From assembly GCA_003952965.2 (NCBI GenBank), contig CM025855.1:10652546-10716545 (forward strand): a stretch of DNA of 64,000 nt, read 5' to 3'. The notes beneath the pieces are model-generated. The model saw only the letters and a program-made list of their open reading frames with translations, did no database searches and was not told the DNA's origin. The DNA is from Morella rubra (lineage: Eukaryota > Streptophyta > Magnoliopsida > Fagales > Myricaceae). The position numbers were made by a program, and so were the translations under genes. Positions 22,306-34,180 of this stretch are shown one piece after another (position 1 is the stretch's first letter; each line of letters opens with the position of its first letter).

Positions 22306-25300
22306 TTAAGAAGCCTTCTTTTCTTTGTACCTTCTGGCAAATATAATATACACCACCATATTTAAGAAGCTGAGACCAGCCAAAAGCCAGAAGAAATAGT
22401 CGAGATGGCCTTCATTCAGGTTGTCTGGTATCCATCCGACATTCCCATCTTCGGTTGTAATGTAAGTTACAATAGTCAAAATCAAAGAGCTTAAGTAATT
22501 CCCCAACGAATTTGTTAGCAGTGACAGTGCACTGCATAAACTACGCATGGCATCTGGTGCTTGCTCGTAGAAGAACTCGTGCTGTCCAATGAATGTAAAT
22601 ACCTCTGCAGCACCCAACATGAAGTATTGGGGAATCTGCCAGAATATACTAAGTGGTACAGCAACGTCTTCATCAACTAAACCATACTCTTTCGCAACTT
22701 GTAATCGCTTAATCTCGACCAAAGCAGCTGCTGACATGCAAAGGACTGACACCATGAGGCCAATTCCCATCCTTTGCAACTCTGAAAAGCCTTTCACTTT
22801 GCCTGTAAATCTCCTTGCAATAGGGACAATTACCCTGTCATAGATAGGGACCCAGATAATAACACTTATAATGTCAAAACTCGAGAGCGAGGCAGCAGGA
22901 ATTGTGAAAGACCCTATAGTCCTGTCCATCATCTTCCCCTGTTCCACAAATAATGATGACATTTGCGCATAAACAGCAGAAAAGACAATTCCGGACGCCC
23001 AGATTGGAAACATGCGGATCAAAATCTTCAATTCCTCCACTTGTGTCACAGTGCAAAGCCTCCAGGGATTGAAGAAGTTAGCACTTTTGATGTCGGCATC
23101 TGAGATCACAGCAGCTTTGTCAAGACACCTGCGAAAAAAGTAAAAAGAAAGGAAAAAAAGGTGATGAAAACTGTCGTTCACGAAATTACAATCTAACACT
23201 TATAACTCTGAGAGGAACACTAAATCTTTAATCAGATGCAACTACACAGAAGTGAAGAACAGAGTCTACAATAAATACTCTCAAAAGATCATTCCGTCAA
23301 TTTTTTTTTGTTCAAAAATTGAAAACAGCTATCATTGTTTTCCATATAATTGAAAACAGCTATCATGTTTACATTTAGTAGTTGTCATTAATTGTCTTTG
23401 TTTCCTTTTTTGGTTTTTTCTTAATCTCAAGGAGAATCCTTTATGCCAAAATATGTGTGTTTTATGATGATCAAGGAAAATCAATAAGACCATTATCTAA
23501 ACTCGCGGCCGTGAAGAAAAGGATTTTACTTCAAGTCATGACTGTGTTCTAGTTTACGACTTCCTTCAATGGTAGAGCTTATGTCCTGGGTTTCATAGAG
23601 GAGACTAGTATCTTCTGGGACCTCCAGCTTTTGCTTGTGAAATGATGCAACAAAGACTTGAAAAATTCTCGTAAGAGGACTTCCCCCTGGTCTCTGTAAT
23701 CTATAGAAGTATGTGCCTGAAAAAAAGATTGCAATACCAATGGCCATAACCAATGTTGGAATCCCATATCCAAGACTCCAGCCAACATCTTCTTGAATCA
23801 GCACCACTAGACTTGTTGATATAAAAGCGCCAATGTTGTTGGCGAAGTAGAACCAATTGAAGAAGGATCCCTTCTTTCCTTTTTCTCTAGGATCAGTATC
23901 ATCAAACTGATCTGCCCCAAAGGGCCAAATACATGGTTTGATCCCACCAGTCCCCAGTGCAACCAAATAAAGTCCAGTGAAGAATACTGCATACTGAGCT
24001 GTAGTAGCTGAAGGGCAAACCGAATCCACACATTCAGCAGGCTGTAGTGCGGGAATTGATGCACAGAGAGTCAACGTACCCATTCCCTGTGAAATGTAAA
24101 AGTGAACCTAGATTTCAAAATTTCATACCTATAACTCAGATAAAAAGGACCAGAAAAACATTTATACAGGTAAACAGAAGCAGACAATGGAGATTAAAAT
24201 GCCCTATGACAGACTGACACCATTGCCACCAATAGGGTTAGCTTTCAGTGTTTCATTCTAGTCATAAGACAGAATTCCTTCCCCCCCTCCCAAACAAAAC
24301 AAAAGCTAATACGAATGTGTCTTGTAACCCAAATGACAAACCAGAAACATGAAACTAATGATAAAAATGTGGTCCTGAAATACATCTCCGATGACCTCTT
24401 TAAGAACGGAGCACCTCGGAGACAAAAGTTCATGGAAGAATTGAGATCAAAGTGTAGTAGGATGCCTTGATCACTACCGTTGGCTAACTATATGAAACGG
24501 GAAACGTTGACATAAGGCTCTAGCTTTTCTGATATTTAGAGATTGTGGACATTTAGTGATGTAATTCTCCGCGCGGGAGAAAGAAAAAGATGATAACTTC
24601 AGCATATGCTTACAAGAAGGTAAATTGTGAAGAAAACAGTCATTGTCCAATATCTTCCCCAGTAAGCATCAGCTAAGACGCCTCCGAGAAGGGGTATAAA
24701 ATAACAAGTGCCTTGCCAGGTTGTGACGTTTCTTGCAGCAGACACATTTCCTTCATGTAGTTTGCTAGTAAGATAAGTAACAAGATTAGAGGAAATCCCA
24801 TAGAATGCCAAACGTTCACAACCTCCACTGCCTGCGTTATAAGTTAGGACTGTTAAATATCAATTAATAACAGAAGTAGAACAGATAATTGGATACAGAA
24901 AAATACGTACCCAGAATGAAGGGGCATGCTTTCCACTTTCCAGTACTATTCTTCAGAACAGGCCTCCCTTTGATGTCAACTGAGCCATCTCCAGTGACTG
25001 CATCATTCTGAAGCGATCCCATATGATATATGATATCAATCCTCAATATGATAAGTATAGAAGATCCTAGTGATAGTATAAACTTAAAAAATAATAAAAC
25101 ATCGTTTGAAAATTGATGCATCAAGAAAAAAGACAAATCGTGCATCTTTAAATAAAGTTTTAAAAGAAATAGCTTGAGCTATATATAGGATACTTCTTGG
25201 ACATAGTCCTTGGAAGGACCAAAATATTTCGGCAAAAAAAAAAACACGTTTAAATGAAGAAGTGATAGAGATCAAATAGATAGTACAAGCTCAGGAGGTG

Positions 25301-28300
25301 TATTTTTTAAGTAGGCAGTGGCTCGAGAAACTCTGATAGTTAAACCCAACAGACAAAGACACACCAAAACAATAACCACGATCTGAGTGGGCTTATTGTG
25401 AAGGTTAAATTACAACAACCAATAACCAATAATTAAGCATTAATTAGATAGCATTTCGACAAAGTATAATGCAAGTGGGTGGTGTTGAGACAACGTGCAA
25501 AAAATAATCTGTCTCAATTTTTTTTTTTGATAAAAAATATAGAAAGCTAATCAGAGTTCTTAAAGTTAAAAGAATTCAAATCTTGGCCGGCAGGAGCATT
25601 CGCACATATGTTAGATCACATTGTATTGATCACTCTGTTTATCACTCCAATTTCAATTAATATTACACGGGCATGTTTATGAAAGTATTTATTTATTTAT
25701 TTTCTTTCGGTAATCAATATAGAGAAATTTTGATTATGGTATTGATCAGTTTTTGTTTCCATCAGCAGCTACAGGCTATTCTCAATATGACTAGATTCGT
25801 TTATATTTGCTTTCAGTTAGTCCTCATAAATTTCAAAATTTCTAGATTATTTCTTCATTTCGCGATATAAAGGGACTTTGATTTAAGGGATCTACATAAT
25901 GTATTCTTGAATTTAATTAAAACTTGATTTGTGGGGGTCAAGAAGAGGGTCCAAACTATACCCAAAAATGGATTCCCTCATGTATTGAATTATTAGTTAC
26001 CGTGTTCATATTCCGCGCCATGTTCTCAAGCCTTTATATGCATATCTCAAGCCTTTATATGCATATCTCCCGTAATATAACTACCACCGTTGTTGGGTTA
26101 CAAAAGAAATCTTGTGCTGCAAGTCCACTGAAGTAGTACTTACCACAGTACAAGTAAATCCAAGGCGTTTAGAATTGAACGTCCTCGTTACTGATTGACT
26201 CTAGGATGCCCTTCTTTATCATTGGGCTACCTATGGGGCTAATATGACTACTATCTTGTACTAAAGTTGACTTGCGGAAAATTATTTACCAATTCTCTTT
26301 GTCGATTTTCAAGAATTCCTTAATCTTTCATTATAATCTTTAGATTTTTGTCGATCTCATCACTTGAGTCTTCTTGATTTCACAACTTTAGCTGCCTCAT
26401 TGTTCTGCCTGCTTCTTCTCTAAGTCTCACAGCCGTCACAAGGTTCTTTCAAGTTCTGATGACCAACAATATGATTGACTATCTCATAGCCTGTCCTTTT
26501 AAATAAAACTCTAGTTGTAATATAGCGTAAGATCGTTTGGGATCTCATATCTCAGCAGCAGGATTATATGAAAAACTCTTTTCCATTATTTCTCTTATAT
26601 TCTTTTAGTTTGAATTTTGAGCTTTTATAATTGCAATCATGTTCATCAACATATCACAATTGACCTCGAGAAAATAAGATTGATTTGTGAAATCTCGTAT
26701 GCTAACAATTATTTGCTTATCTATTCTTCCACTATACTATTTCACATGAGCCAATATTCTTCCTAACAATAATTCTTAATATCGTTGATTAAATCTTAAC
26801 TCATATAATTCTTAATTCACAATCTGCAACTCGTTGGACTCTCAAATTGTTTCCAAAATAATTTCACAATATATATATATATTATATATATATGCATAGG
26901 TGATTCAGTTGACTGATAGTTTAGTGTTATAAATATTTTTGAATTTTAAATTCTAAGAATCCCATTACGGAGTCAATGGTACCAAGCACCGGATCCACCG
27001 ATATAAGTATCTCTGTCAATAGGTAGTTATAATTTTTTCCAACGAACAAAAAAGACTAGATTTCAATTGGGGTCTTTAAATGAAAAATGGCAAATTACAA
27101 TAGCCCCCCCCCCCCACAAAACTACCACCCTAATCTCAATTGCCCCCATAAACTTTAGGTAGTTTGAGTGATGTTATTTGTAATTTGCCCAAAGAAAAAC
27201 TTTAGAGATGTTTCTAAGTTTGCTGAACTTTACAATTTTCATCCATACCATCTCTAAGTCTCTGCTACCCAATTTACAAAGCCTTTACACTAATTAATCA
27301 CCTTCAAGCCTTATTCTTGTGTGAGATAGAATTTTCACCGTATTCATCTATTCTTTAAGAGAGTTAAATTATGTATTTCTTCATTCAAAAGGTTTGGGAG
27401 AGTGTGAGCACATTTGTAGACTTTGGTGAGGGTATATCATCAAAGGATTGAAGCTCGGGAGGTGTTCTTGAGTTTCAGTGTACAAGCTATTCTCTTGGCT
27501 AGAAGGGGTTATTCCCTTTCATGGCTCAGAAAGGAGCTTGAGGGTAGATGTAGGCAAAGTTGTTGAACCACCTAAAAATCTAAGCATTTGATCTCTCTTA
27601 CCCTACTCTTTTCATTTACTTGTTTGTTGGGATTGAAAACTTGGATTTTTAAGTTTATTCTATAAAAAATTTTACAACCCAATTCACCTCCCCCCCCCCC
27701 CTTCACCCTGCAGGGCGGCCTCTTGGCTTGCCTTAATCCTTAAGATTTCACATAATTTTTTTTTTCAAAAACTATATAAAAATTTAAGTTTTCAAACAAG
27801 CCAAATAAGTAAATATAAAAGGAGTAGGATTAGAGAGATCAAACTATTGAATTTTTAGGTGGTTCGGCAAACCTTGCCTACGTTCACTCCTTAAGCTCCT
27901 CTACCGAGCCTTGGCTTTCCACTATCGACCTTCTAGTCAAAGAAGTAGCTTTTATGCAAGCTTGAGATACCCCACTCAAGCTCCAATCCAAGCTTGACAT
28001 ATACCCTCTCTTAACTTCTTCTTTTGGTATACAATCCACAGCAAATGGAATTTCACCAAGCTTGAGATATGCCTTCTCCGAACTTCTTCTCTAGTGACCG
28101 TTGTCAGCAAAATCGATTTTAAACTTGAAGTTCAGATATTTTTTTGTCGATATTGTACCGGTCGACCACTATCAATCTAGTAGTGAATCCAGTTAAAACA
28201 GAGTCAAAATTTTTGGTGTCTTTGACAGTTGCATCCGATACAAGGAATGGAAGGAAACGAGATACGTACCAGTCATCCACTGGTTGTTCAGTATTGAATC

Positions 28301-31300
28301 TAGTTAAAATAGAGACAATAAAAAAAAAACTTAGATGGTTGCATGTTGTGCAGTTGGTACACATACCAGTCGACCACTAGTCATTTGATATAAAACAAAA
28401 ACTTGTTGAATTTTTCTTCGAAAGCTTTTGGAGTTTCTCTAACATCATTTGGACTTAGAAAAAAAAATTTAAAAGGAATCTTTCTAATTTCTTTGAACAG
28501 TGAGTGTGTTATCAAGCCTATCAAAATAATGAGCTTTAGAGTTATAAAATTATACTTTAAGGTCTTTATAGCTTTGAACTCCTTGCTTAATGAAATTCTT
28601 CAATTCATGTGTCTTTAGCTCTTTGATCAAAGTGTCTATGTCTTTGTAGATGTCCATTTGATAAAATTAGTTCATTTATTGTAATCATCAAAACAACGAT
28701 TGTGAACTAAAGTCAACACACTGTGTTGCCCGCTCAGGCGCACTCTGCTACTCAGTCGTCCATCCCTCCGGAGGCCTCATGGTGCAATAAGATTCCTCTG
28801 ATGGTTTCCTTATACGGGGATAATTTCTTCCTGTTATGAGAGCCATATGATATTCCTCTAACCCCGGATCTTGATCATGAATCCCCTTAGGATCATCGGC
28901 CCAATACCCCACCCTCAAATTCAATACCTCTCTAGCCCACACAATGATCCTGCATTCCTATCTCCAACCCACCCCATACTAAAACCAATACCCTCCCTCG
29001 TAGCTTACTTTTTCGCTGACCTAAAGACCACCTTAAAGGCCCATTATCTCATGGTCTCCCCCCCCCCCCCCAAAATTGTTCAAGACACTTGGCCCACACA
29101 CCTTCCACTACTCCCCCACTCTATCACTTCCTTGGGCTTTGTAACTACCTCTCCTTAACCAACCCAATATCCCAACCATCTTAACCCATCTGTTAGCCCT
29201 TTCCCCTCCAACTTGAAGAAGAGTCCACAATTGCCCCCACACCCAACATAGGCCCCTATTTAGCTACCCTCCCTTTCATTGAAAATAAACTCCATTTGGA
29301 TACAGATGATATGGATTTTGATTTGCCCCACCTAAAAAAGAAAATGCTCATAGTTTATGACAATTCAGGCTTGTCTAATGTGATTGTTGCTTCGAGTGTC
29401 TTCAGTGATTAGTAGAAGGACACTTTGGTGGAGTTCAAGTAGGTCCTCCCCCCTATGATTGAAAACCCGACCCTCGAGCAATTAAAAAGCCGAAGAACCC
29501 ATAAGAGTGGAGCTTCCAATAACTCTCATACCTTAAGCTAACCTATCTTTGACTTTGAAGGCTAAACCCAATAACCCTCATCAGTCTTCAACCCTCATTC
29601 TCCCCCCTTCACAACTCCCTATAGCCTAAGGGGTGAGCCTTATCAAGCCGCTCGTAATAATCATGACATCGTCCGTTTGAAGGATATTCGTTCTTTGAGG
29701 GCACTGAAAAGGGAAACTGTTTGCTTTTATCCACAATTGATGTTTTGATAATAACAATAAAATTGGTTGAGTTGGTTGGTGCTCAAAAGTAAGAATTCAA
29801 GACCATAGGTATAATCTTGTAACTTTTAGTTTCACTTTTGACAAGGATTTGAATCACACTTGCATAATTTTCAAATCTTGAACAAATATTTTTATCTCAA
29901 GTTTGACAAACAAACAACAATGTACTTTAAGTGTTTTCAAATCATCCCTAAATAAAAACTCTTAAGCCTTATTTATATTATTGGAGAGTTGTTTTTGAGA
30001 TTGAAATTTCAAAATGTCAAAAATAGGCTTTCAGCTTATAGCAGCCAGAAAAATTTCACATAGCATTTGTCCAAGGATTTATAGATGTCGACCAAGCCTA
30101 TAGTGGCTGACCAAGCTACCTGTAATGGTCGACCAATAGTGTTGGACCAAAATGACAGGGTATAGTGATTTTTTTGACTTTTTGACCATTGCACTCAATA
30201 GCTACTTATAGCGGTCGATCGCTACAAAGTGTTGGTCAACCTATACGTCGGGATTTAAAATTTCTATTGGGTTAAACGGCTAGAAATGACTATTTTTCTC
30301 ATGCCCACTATATAAGGATCGCTTAAGGTATTTCTAACATATATTCAATGTTCATACATTTCACATAACCTTAAGAAAATCCAAAAGCTTTGATCTTCAT
30401 ATCAAAACCATATTTTCAATCATTCAAACAAATTACGTTTTCATATCCTTATCATTGTGTGAAGCAAAACATATAGAGCTTTTTATTGTCTTATCTACTC
30501 TATTGAGGGAGCCTTTGATTGTATTCTCAATCTATCAATTTGTGTAAGAACGAGTTTGGAGATGACTATTTTCAAACTCAGTTTGGAGCTTAGAGAGGCG
30601 GATGTAAGAAGGTTGCCGAACTACCTAAAAATCTATCTCAAGCTCGATTGTGTTATGAGTGTTGAGCCCCAAAAAAGGCGTAAATGCACCCACAATTTAT
30701 GTGGTGTAAGAAAATTTTAAATTAGCTCCTAAGGTAAACATTTGTAAGGTTCTCTAACAGCGCAGCCTAGAGTGTATGCTATTTGGAAAATAGTTGAGAA
30801 AACTACAAGACATGGAAAGAAGCTTGAGGGGTAGATGAAAGGGGTTGCCGAACCACCTAAAAATCATTGTGTTTGCCTCTCTATCTCTCTGTCTCTCTCT
30901 CTCTTTACATTTAGCATTAATAATTCTATTGTGATATATTTGCTTATTTTATGTCTAGGTATTGTATTGATTTCCAAGCAAACACAAATGCGGGAAAATT
31001 TTTCCTAAAAAGTTTTAAAACCTAATTCACCCCATCCCTCTTGAGTTGAGTTAATACTAGAACACACAAAGACATCACTTTTACATTATTTTTCTCTCAT
31101 AAACCAAGGTACTCTCTGCTCCTCACCCTTTTGTCCAGTTGGGTTTTTTGAATTTTATAGAATGATCCACGAATTGTGCCAAAGGTGCACGTGGATTAGT
31201 GCAATAATATACTCGGACCCCCACCATCACCTATGGTTGTTTACTGGTGTCTGTGCACCCACTAAGTGGGATAAAAAAGAGCATTTATGAACTATTCTCT

Positions 31301-33164
31301 CTTTGATCATTGAGAAGTATAATGGACTATTCTTTACAGGGACGTGCTCTCACAGCTATTCCTCATATAGCTAAATCTAACAGATAACTCCATAGCATTC
31401 AAGTCAACAAAAACGCCCCCTCTATTTTTCACCCATTGTTTCCTGATGACCCACTGATTTTTGGCAGAGCACACGCTAAATAGGCTACAACAATATTGGG
31501 GATCCTCAATACTTATTTAGGTTGGCCTGGTCAAACACTTAACCTAAGGAAATCCTTTTTTTTTTTTTTTCTAGGCAAGCAGCAACGTAACATTAACAAA
31601 GAAGAACAAGAACAGTACAAACCGGAAGGGGAGGGGGACCCTTACAAACACCCCAAACAACCACCAAAAACAAGAAACGAAAATGAAAGAAATTAAAAAA
31701 CTCTTGGACAAAACAAGTTTGCCAAGAAAGGGCCGCCGCAACCAGGCAGTTAACATCACTCCAAGAAACTACAATCTTGAAGTCTTCCATAGCGATCTTC
31801 AACCGATGGTCAAATCCGCTACAGGGAATGAGGGGTGGCAGATTTGGAGGAGTTGTAGCAAGGCACCACAGCAGCTTCCAGCGATTGAAAAGAAGGCGCC
31901 CGACAAAAGCGGGAAGAAAACCCAAACGATGTTGGAAACATGCAAGCTTAAAACATCCACGCACAGGAGCCTGGAGGAGAGCTAGCAAGGAGGGGAAGGA
32001 GGTAGATCGGAGGGTTGCGAAGCTGGAAGAGGGACGAATGATGCGAGCCGGCCACCTAGAGGAGTAGATCTGAGCAGCTTCTAAAAAAAATAGTAAACTC
32101 ACAAAAACAGAGAGAAAAAGAGGAGGGAGGGAAGGGAAGATAGAAGAGGGAACCAAAAAGCCTTGCGATACAGAGGCAAGAGAAAGCCAATGAAGGGGAA
32201 AGGGGGAAAGGAGCCAAAGCTCCTTCCCCCCAGAAGCGCAAGAGTGAAGATGAGACGAGATAGAGAGAGAGCAGGAAGGTTCCCCTAGAAACTTTCTTCA
32301 GAGAATACGTCTAAGGAAATCCTTCTTGAGTTCCAGTTGTAATGTACACCCGAAATTGGCGACTCTCCAGCGAATATTACTGGGATACACCAATTGAAGT
32401 CATCAGTGAGATAACGAGATCAAAGCCAACCTAGAGCTTTGTTAAAGCTTCACACCAGGCTAATAGACCAATTGATTTCTTGACTAAATGGGCAGCTGAT
32501 AGGAAGTTTTTTGGCCCTGTTCTTTTTTAACTACTATTTTGCTGAACCAGGGCTCTGTTTTTGAGCCCCTTTGAACTTGTTTCTTTTCACTACTATTATC
32601 AATATGTGATAGACTCATTGCCTAGGAAAAAAAACAGAGGCATGACAACAGAAAATGGCTATGGATTGTTCATTGGCATGGATTTTCTAGGAACCAGAAT
32701 AGAATGGCCCACTCGATAGCAAAATGGGCGGTGGACAACAGGTTTTCTGGTGTAATTCCCTGGAACTGTCTTCCGAGACATGTCTTGTACTGTGATTCTC
32801 TCTATCATTCAATGAAACCATGCTTTACTCAAAAAAACAAAAAAAAAGTACGACACGGGAAAGGAGAAAAGGAATGTTTTGTTCCTTTGGTATGTACTAT
32901 TTGTACTTGCAGAGCCTCGAGTCTTTTCCTGACTGATCTGATTCTATAAAGTCAGAGATGTATGGCCGACTATTGATCTTTTTACAAGTCCAGAGGTAGA
33001 CCACGCGGCATTGCCAAAAATATGAACTCATATGTATAGGACTGAGATCAGAAAATACAATTCAGACATCCACAAGCAGATAAGAGAGAGAGAGAGAGAT
33101 ATGTTAGAACCTGTAGAAGAGCATCATCTTCCAGGAGTGATCCCTCTTCGTCCACGGAAGCCAT
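22306..33164 (-). CDS. NRT1/PTR family transporter, NPF8.3/PTR2-like (gene A)
   Basis: Proton-coupled oligopeptide/nitrate transporter family member, a 12-helix membrane protein that moves di/tripeptides or nitrate-like substrates. Exons (minus strand): 33111-33164, 24911-25007, 24614-24831, 23530-24086, 22306-23128, all with GT-AG introns, giving 1749 nt and 582 residues. It starts [18 protein letters not shown]. Family signatures are [51 protein letters not shown] and [20 protein letters not shown]. Two signatures deviate. The ExxER box in helix 1 reads GGCER (residues 53-57), so the first Glu is Gly. The FYxx(I/V)NxG box reads FYFANNIG. The closest relative by memory is Arabidopsis PTR2 (NPF8.3). 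Gene B, about 1 kb upstream, has the same exon pattern. Intron 1 is 8.1 kb and full of retroelements. The frame is open throughout, so it may still be expressed. Confidence 0.9.
26868..26894. repeat. AT microsatellite
   Basis: An uninterrupted alternating AT/TA run with one phase change, inside intron 1 of NPF gene A. Confidence 0.9.
27089..27189. mobile_element. ~100-bp MITE-like element
   Basis: Inverted ends GGCAAATTACAA (27089) and TTGTAATTTGCC (ending 27189) with a C-rich stretch near the left end. No target duplication is visible. It may be a small Mutator- or hAT-type element. Confidence 0.45.
27270..27740 (+). mobile_element. Partial Copia (SIRE-like) LTR
   Basis: The same family as 1-755. 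Shared words are TTGAACCACCTAAAAATC, AAGCTCGGGAGG-like text, CCCTACTC, ACAACCCAATTCACC and CTTGGCTTGCCTTAATC. The first half of the LTR is missing or too diverged to see. It ends a few bases from an inverted copy of the same family. Confidence 0.6.
27745..28697 (-). mobile_element. Copia (SIRE-like) LTR, inverted copy
   Basis: On the minus strand it starts near 28697 with TGTTTTGATGATTACAATAA. It has GTCGACTGG/GGTCGACCGG motifs (near 28370 and 28150) and GCCGAACCACCTAAAAATTC (near 27858), and ends near 27745 without the usual CCCAATTCACC end. It is tail-to-tail with the plus-strand copy at 27270-27740. Confidence 0.6.
28698..29740. other. Intron stretch between two LTRs, no gene recognised
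   Basis: C-rich, low-complexity DNA with a C-run at 29060-29070. Open frames here are short and proline-rich or unlike any family I know. It separates two Copia-type LTRs pointing away from each other, so it could be old internal sequence or simply host intron. Confidence 0.4.
29741..31066 (+). mobile_element. Copia (SIRE-like) LTR, longest copy
   Basis: It starts TGTTTTGATAATAACAATAA and contains GGTCGACC/CGGTCGATCGC motifs (30128, 30214), a TATAAGG box near 30310, GCCGAACCACCTAAAAATCA and CCTAATTCACCCC, and ends near GAACACA. At about 1.3 kb it looks like a whole LTR. I could not find matching target duplications, so the exact edges are uncertain. No element body adjoins it, which fits a solo LTR. 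Confidence 0.6.
31558..32310 (-). mobile_element. Short LINE-type retroposed copy with 14-bp target duplication
   Basis: A 753-bp insertion flanked by perfect CTAAGGAAATCCTT repeats (31544-31557 and 32311-32324). On the minus strand it ends in a poly(A) tail (the T-run at 31558-31573) right against one repeat. These are the marks of target-primed reverse transcription. It has a CT-rich start and no reverse transcriptase, so it is either an internally deleted LINE or a retroposed transcript. A 187-codon open frame (31593-32156) looks like chance. Confidence 0.8.
32660..32855 (+). pseudogene. LINE 3' end, RNase H C-terminus
   Basis: Reads [19 protein letters not shown] then [18 protein letters not shown], which resembles the last part of the RNase H-like domain of plant LINE polyproteins (R-x-x-N-x-x-AH-x-LAKWA). 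It is followed by TTCAATGAAACC and an A-rich tail (32831-32848). It lies in intron 1 of gene A, opposite to the gene. A similar A-tailed stretch ends near 32632. Confidence 0.6.
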
Positions 33165-33300
33165 CTCTCTCTGTCCCTCTCTCTCTCTCTGTCTCTCTCG
33201 CTCTCTCTCTCTGGGTGTCTCTCCTTCTGTCTTAAAACCCAAGGCCAGATTATTGGTGGATTTGTCTTAATCGAGGGGGTGAATTATAGGCCAAAAGAAT
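33165..33300 (-). promoter_or_regulatory. 5' UTR and likely core promoter of NPF gene A
   Basis: Directly upstream of the ATG is a GA-rich tract (33168-33232 on the minus strand), common in plant 5' leaders. CTATAATTC near 33286 is a TATA-like candidate. The transcript start is not directly visible. Confidence 0.35.
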
Positions 33301-34180
33301 CTACGCGGCATGCACTGCGGAGGATTCACTTGTACTTGTTAGTTAGTTTTGCTGAATGGTTGGTCAGGACTGGAAAGAATGGTAGCTCCGGCGTAATCTA
33401 CAGGATAGATGAATCATGAACAGAGGTTTTTCTTCCTCATCCAGATTCACCTTGAAAGGGGGGCAAGGGCCGCTGACTTCACTTCTCAACCTAACAATCA
33501 CGCGCACGTAGTGTCGTTCGTGCTTTGGGTTATGAAAAGCGCCTGCGCCTGCCTTGTTGAAGGGCTCGAAAGTTTCGCAACGTAGGTGTATGACAAGCTT
33601 TACCTTCCGGGTCTCACTATTAGGAAGCTCTGATGCCTGACGCTTTCTACAAAGGTTTTTATACCCACCAAAACCTAACTAATCTAAGTTCGCATTTTCT
33701 TCTACTTTTGGCTGTGCTTTCCTACAGGTCAATTCAATCCAAACCAAAACTCCAAGCTCTCTGGGAGATTTCATGCCAAAGCTCATCCACTTTCAGGACA
33801 TACTAACGAAATGTGAAAACCTTGAGCTTATTTCTAGCAAACAACCACCTTTGAGTTTTCTTTGTTTTCTTTCATCTTTCTTTTTTCTGGGCAAAAAACT
33901 TGCATCGAACTTATAAATAAACAGAGTACACAACGACCTGGAAATGGGCAACAGCTGCACAGGGCCCAAAACCACCAGAGTAGTCAGTTCAGAACAAAAA
34001 GATGGAATTACCCTGATCAAACACAGAACGTAATTTTGATTGAATAGAGTATCAAATTATATACAGACCATTTGTTACAGAAACCCTAGCAGAAATGGCT
34101 AAGGTGACATCGTATTAAGTAAAAGCATTAGAAACCCTACTGTTCATAATTTTCATGAGCGGATGCTTCTTGGAGAATAC
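33301..34180. other. Intergenic space between the two NPF genes
   Basis: About 0.9 kb between the upstream region of gene A and the stop of gene B. No gene seen. It probably holds the 3' UTR of gene B and the promoter of gene A. Confidence 0.6.

Larger units (their letters stand above)
20165..22473. repeat. Segmental duplication, copy 2
   Basis: Direct counterpart of 14300-17014. This copy includes the intact 3' end of the NPF gene at 22306-22473 and so is probably the source copy. It is interrupted by the MITE at 21362-21869. Its left edge coincides with the right end of the Mutator-like element (20162). Confidence 0.85.
25008..33110 (-). other. 8.1-kb intron 1 of NPF gene A
   Basis: The region between exons 1 and 2. 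It opens with a (CT)-rich tract on the coding strand just after the donor and ends TTCAG. It holds an AT microsatellite, a small MITE, three Copia-type LTR copies, a truncated LINE copy and another LINE 3' end, listed separately. The rest (25008-26860, 31070-31540) has no gene or element that I recognise. In gene B the same intron is 1.5 kb. Confidence 0.75.

Noticed and set aside
27695-27725. C-run followed by CACCCTGCAGGGCGGCC, possibly vector or adaptor sequence
   Set aside because: The flanks on both sides are normal LTR text of the family and the odd stretch is under 20 bp; homopolymer-related sequencing or natural variation is just as likely.
28748-29158. Open frames of 64 and 95 codons between two LTRs
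   Set aside because: No family resemblance; the second is proline-rich low complexity. I found no splice-supported gene here.
31593-32156. 187-codon open frame on the minus strand
   Set aside because: It lies wholly within the poly(A)-tailed retroposed copy, is biased to Phe, Leu, Ser and Pro, and shows no domain; it is likely chance.
33032-33242. Overlapping open frames of Arg/Glu or Leu/Ser repeats
   Set aside because: They arise from the GA/CT repeat in the leader of NPF gene A. The real coding part is only the 18 codons at 33111-33164.
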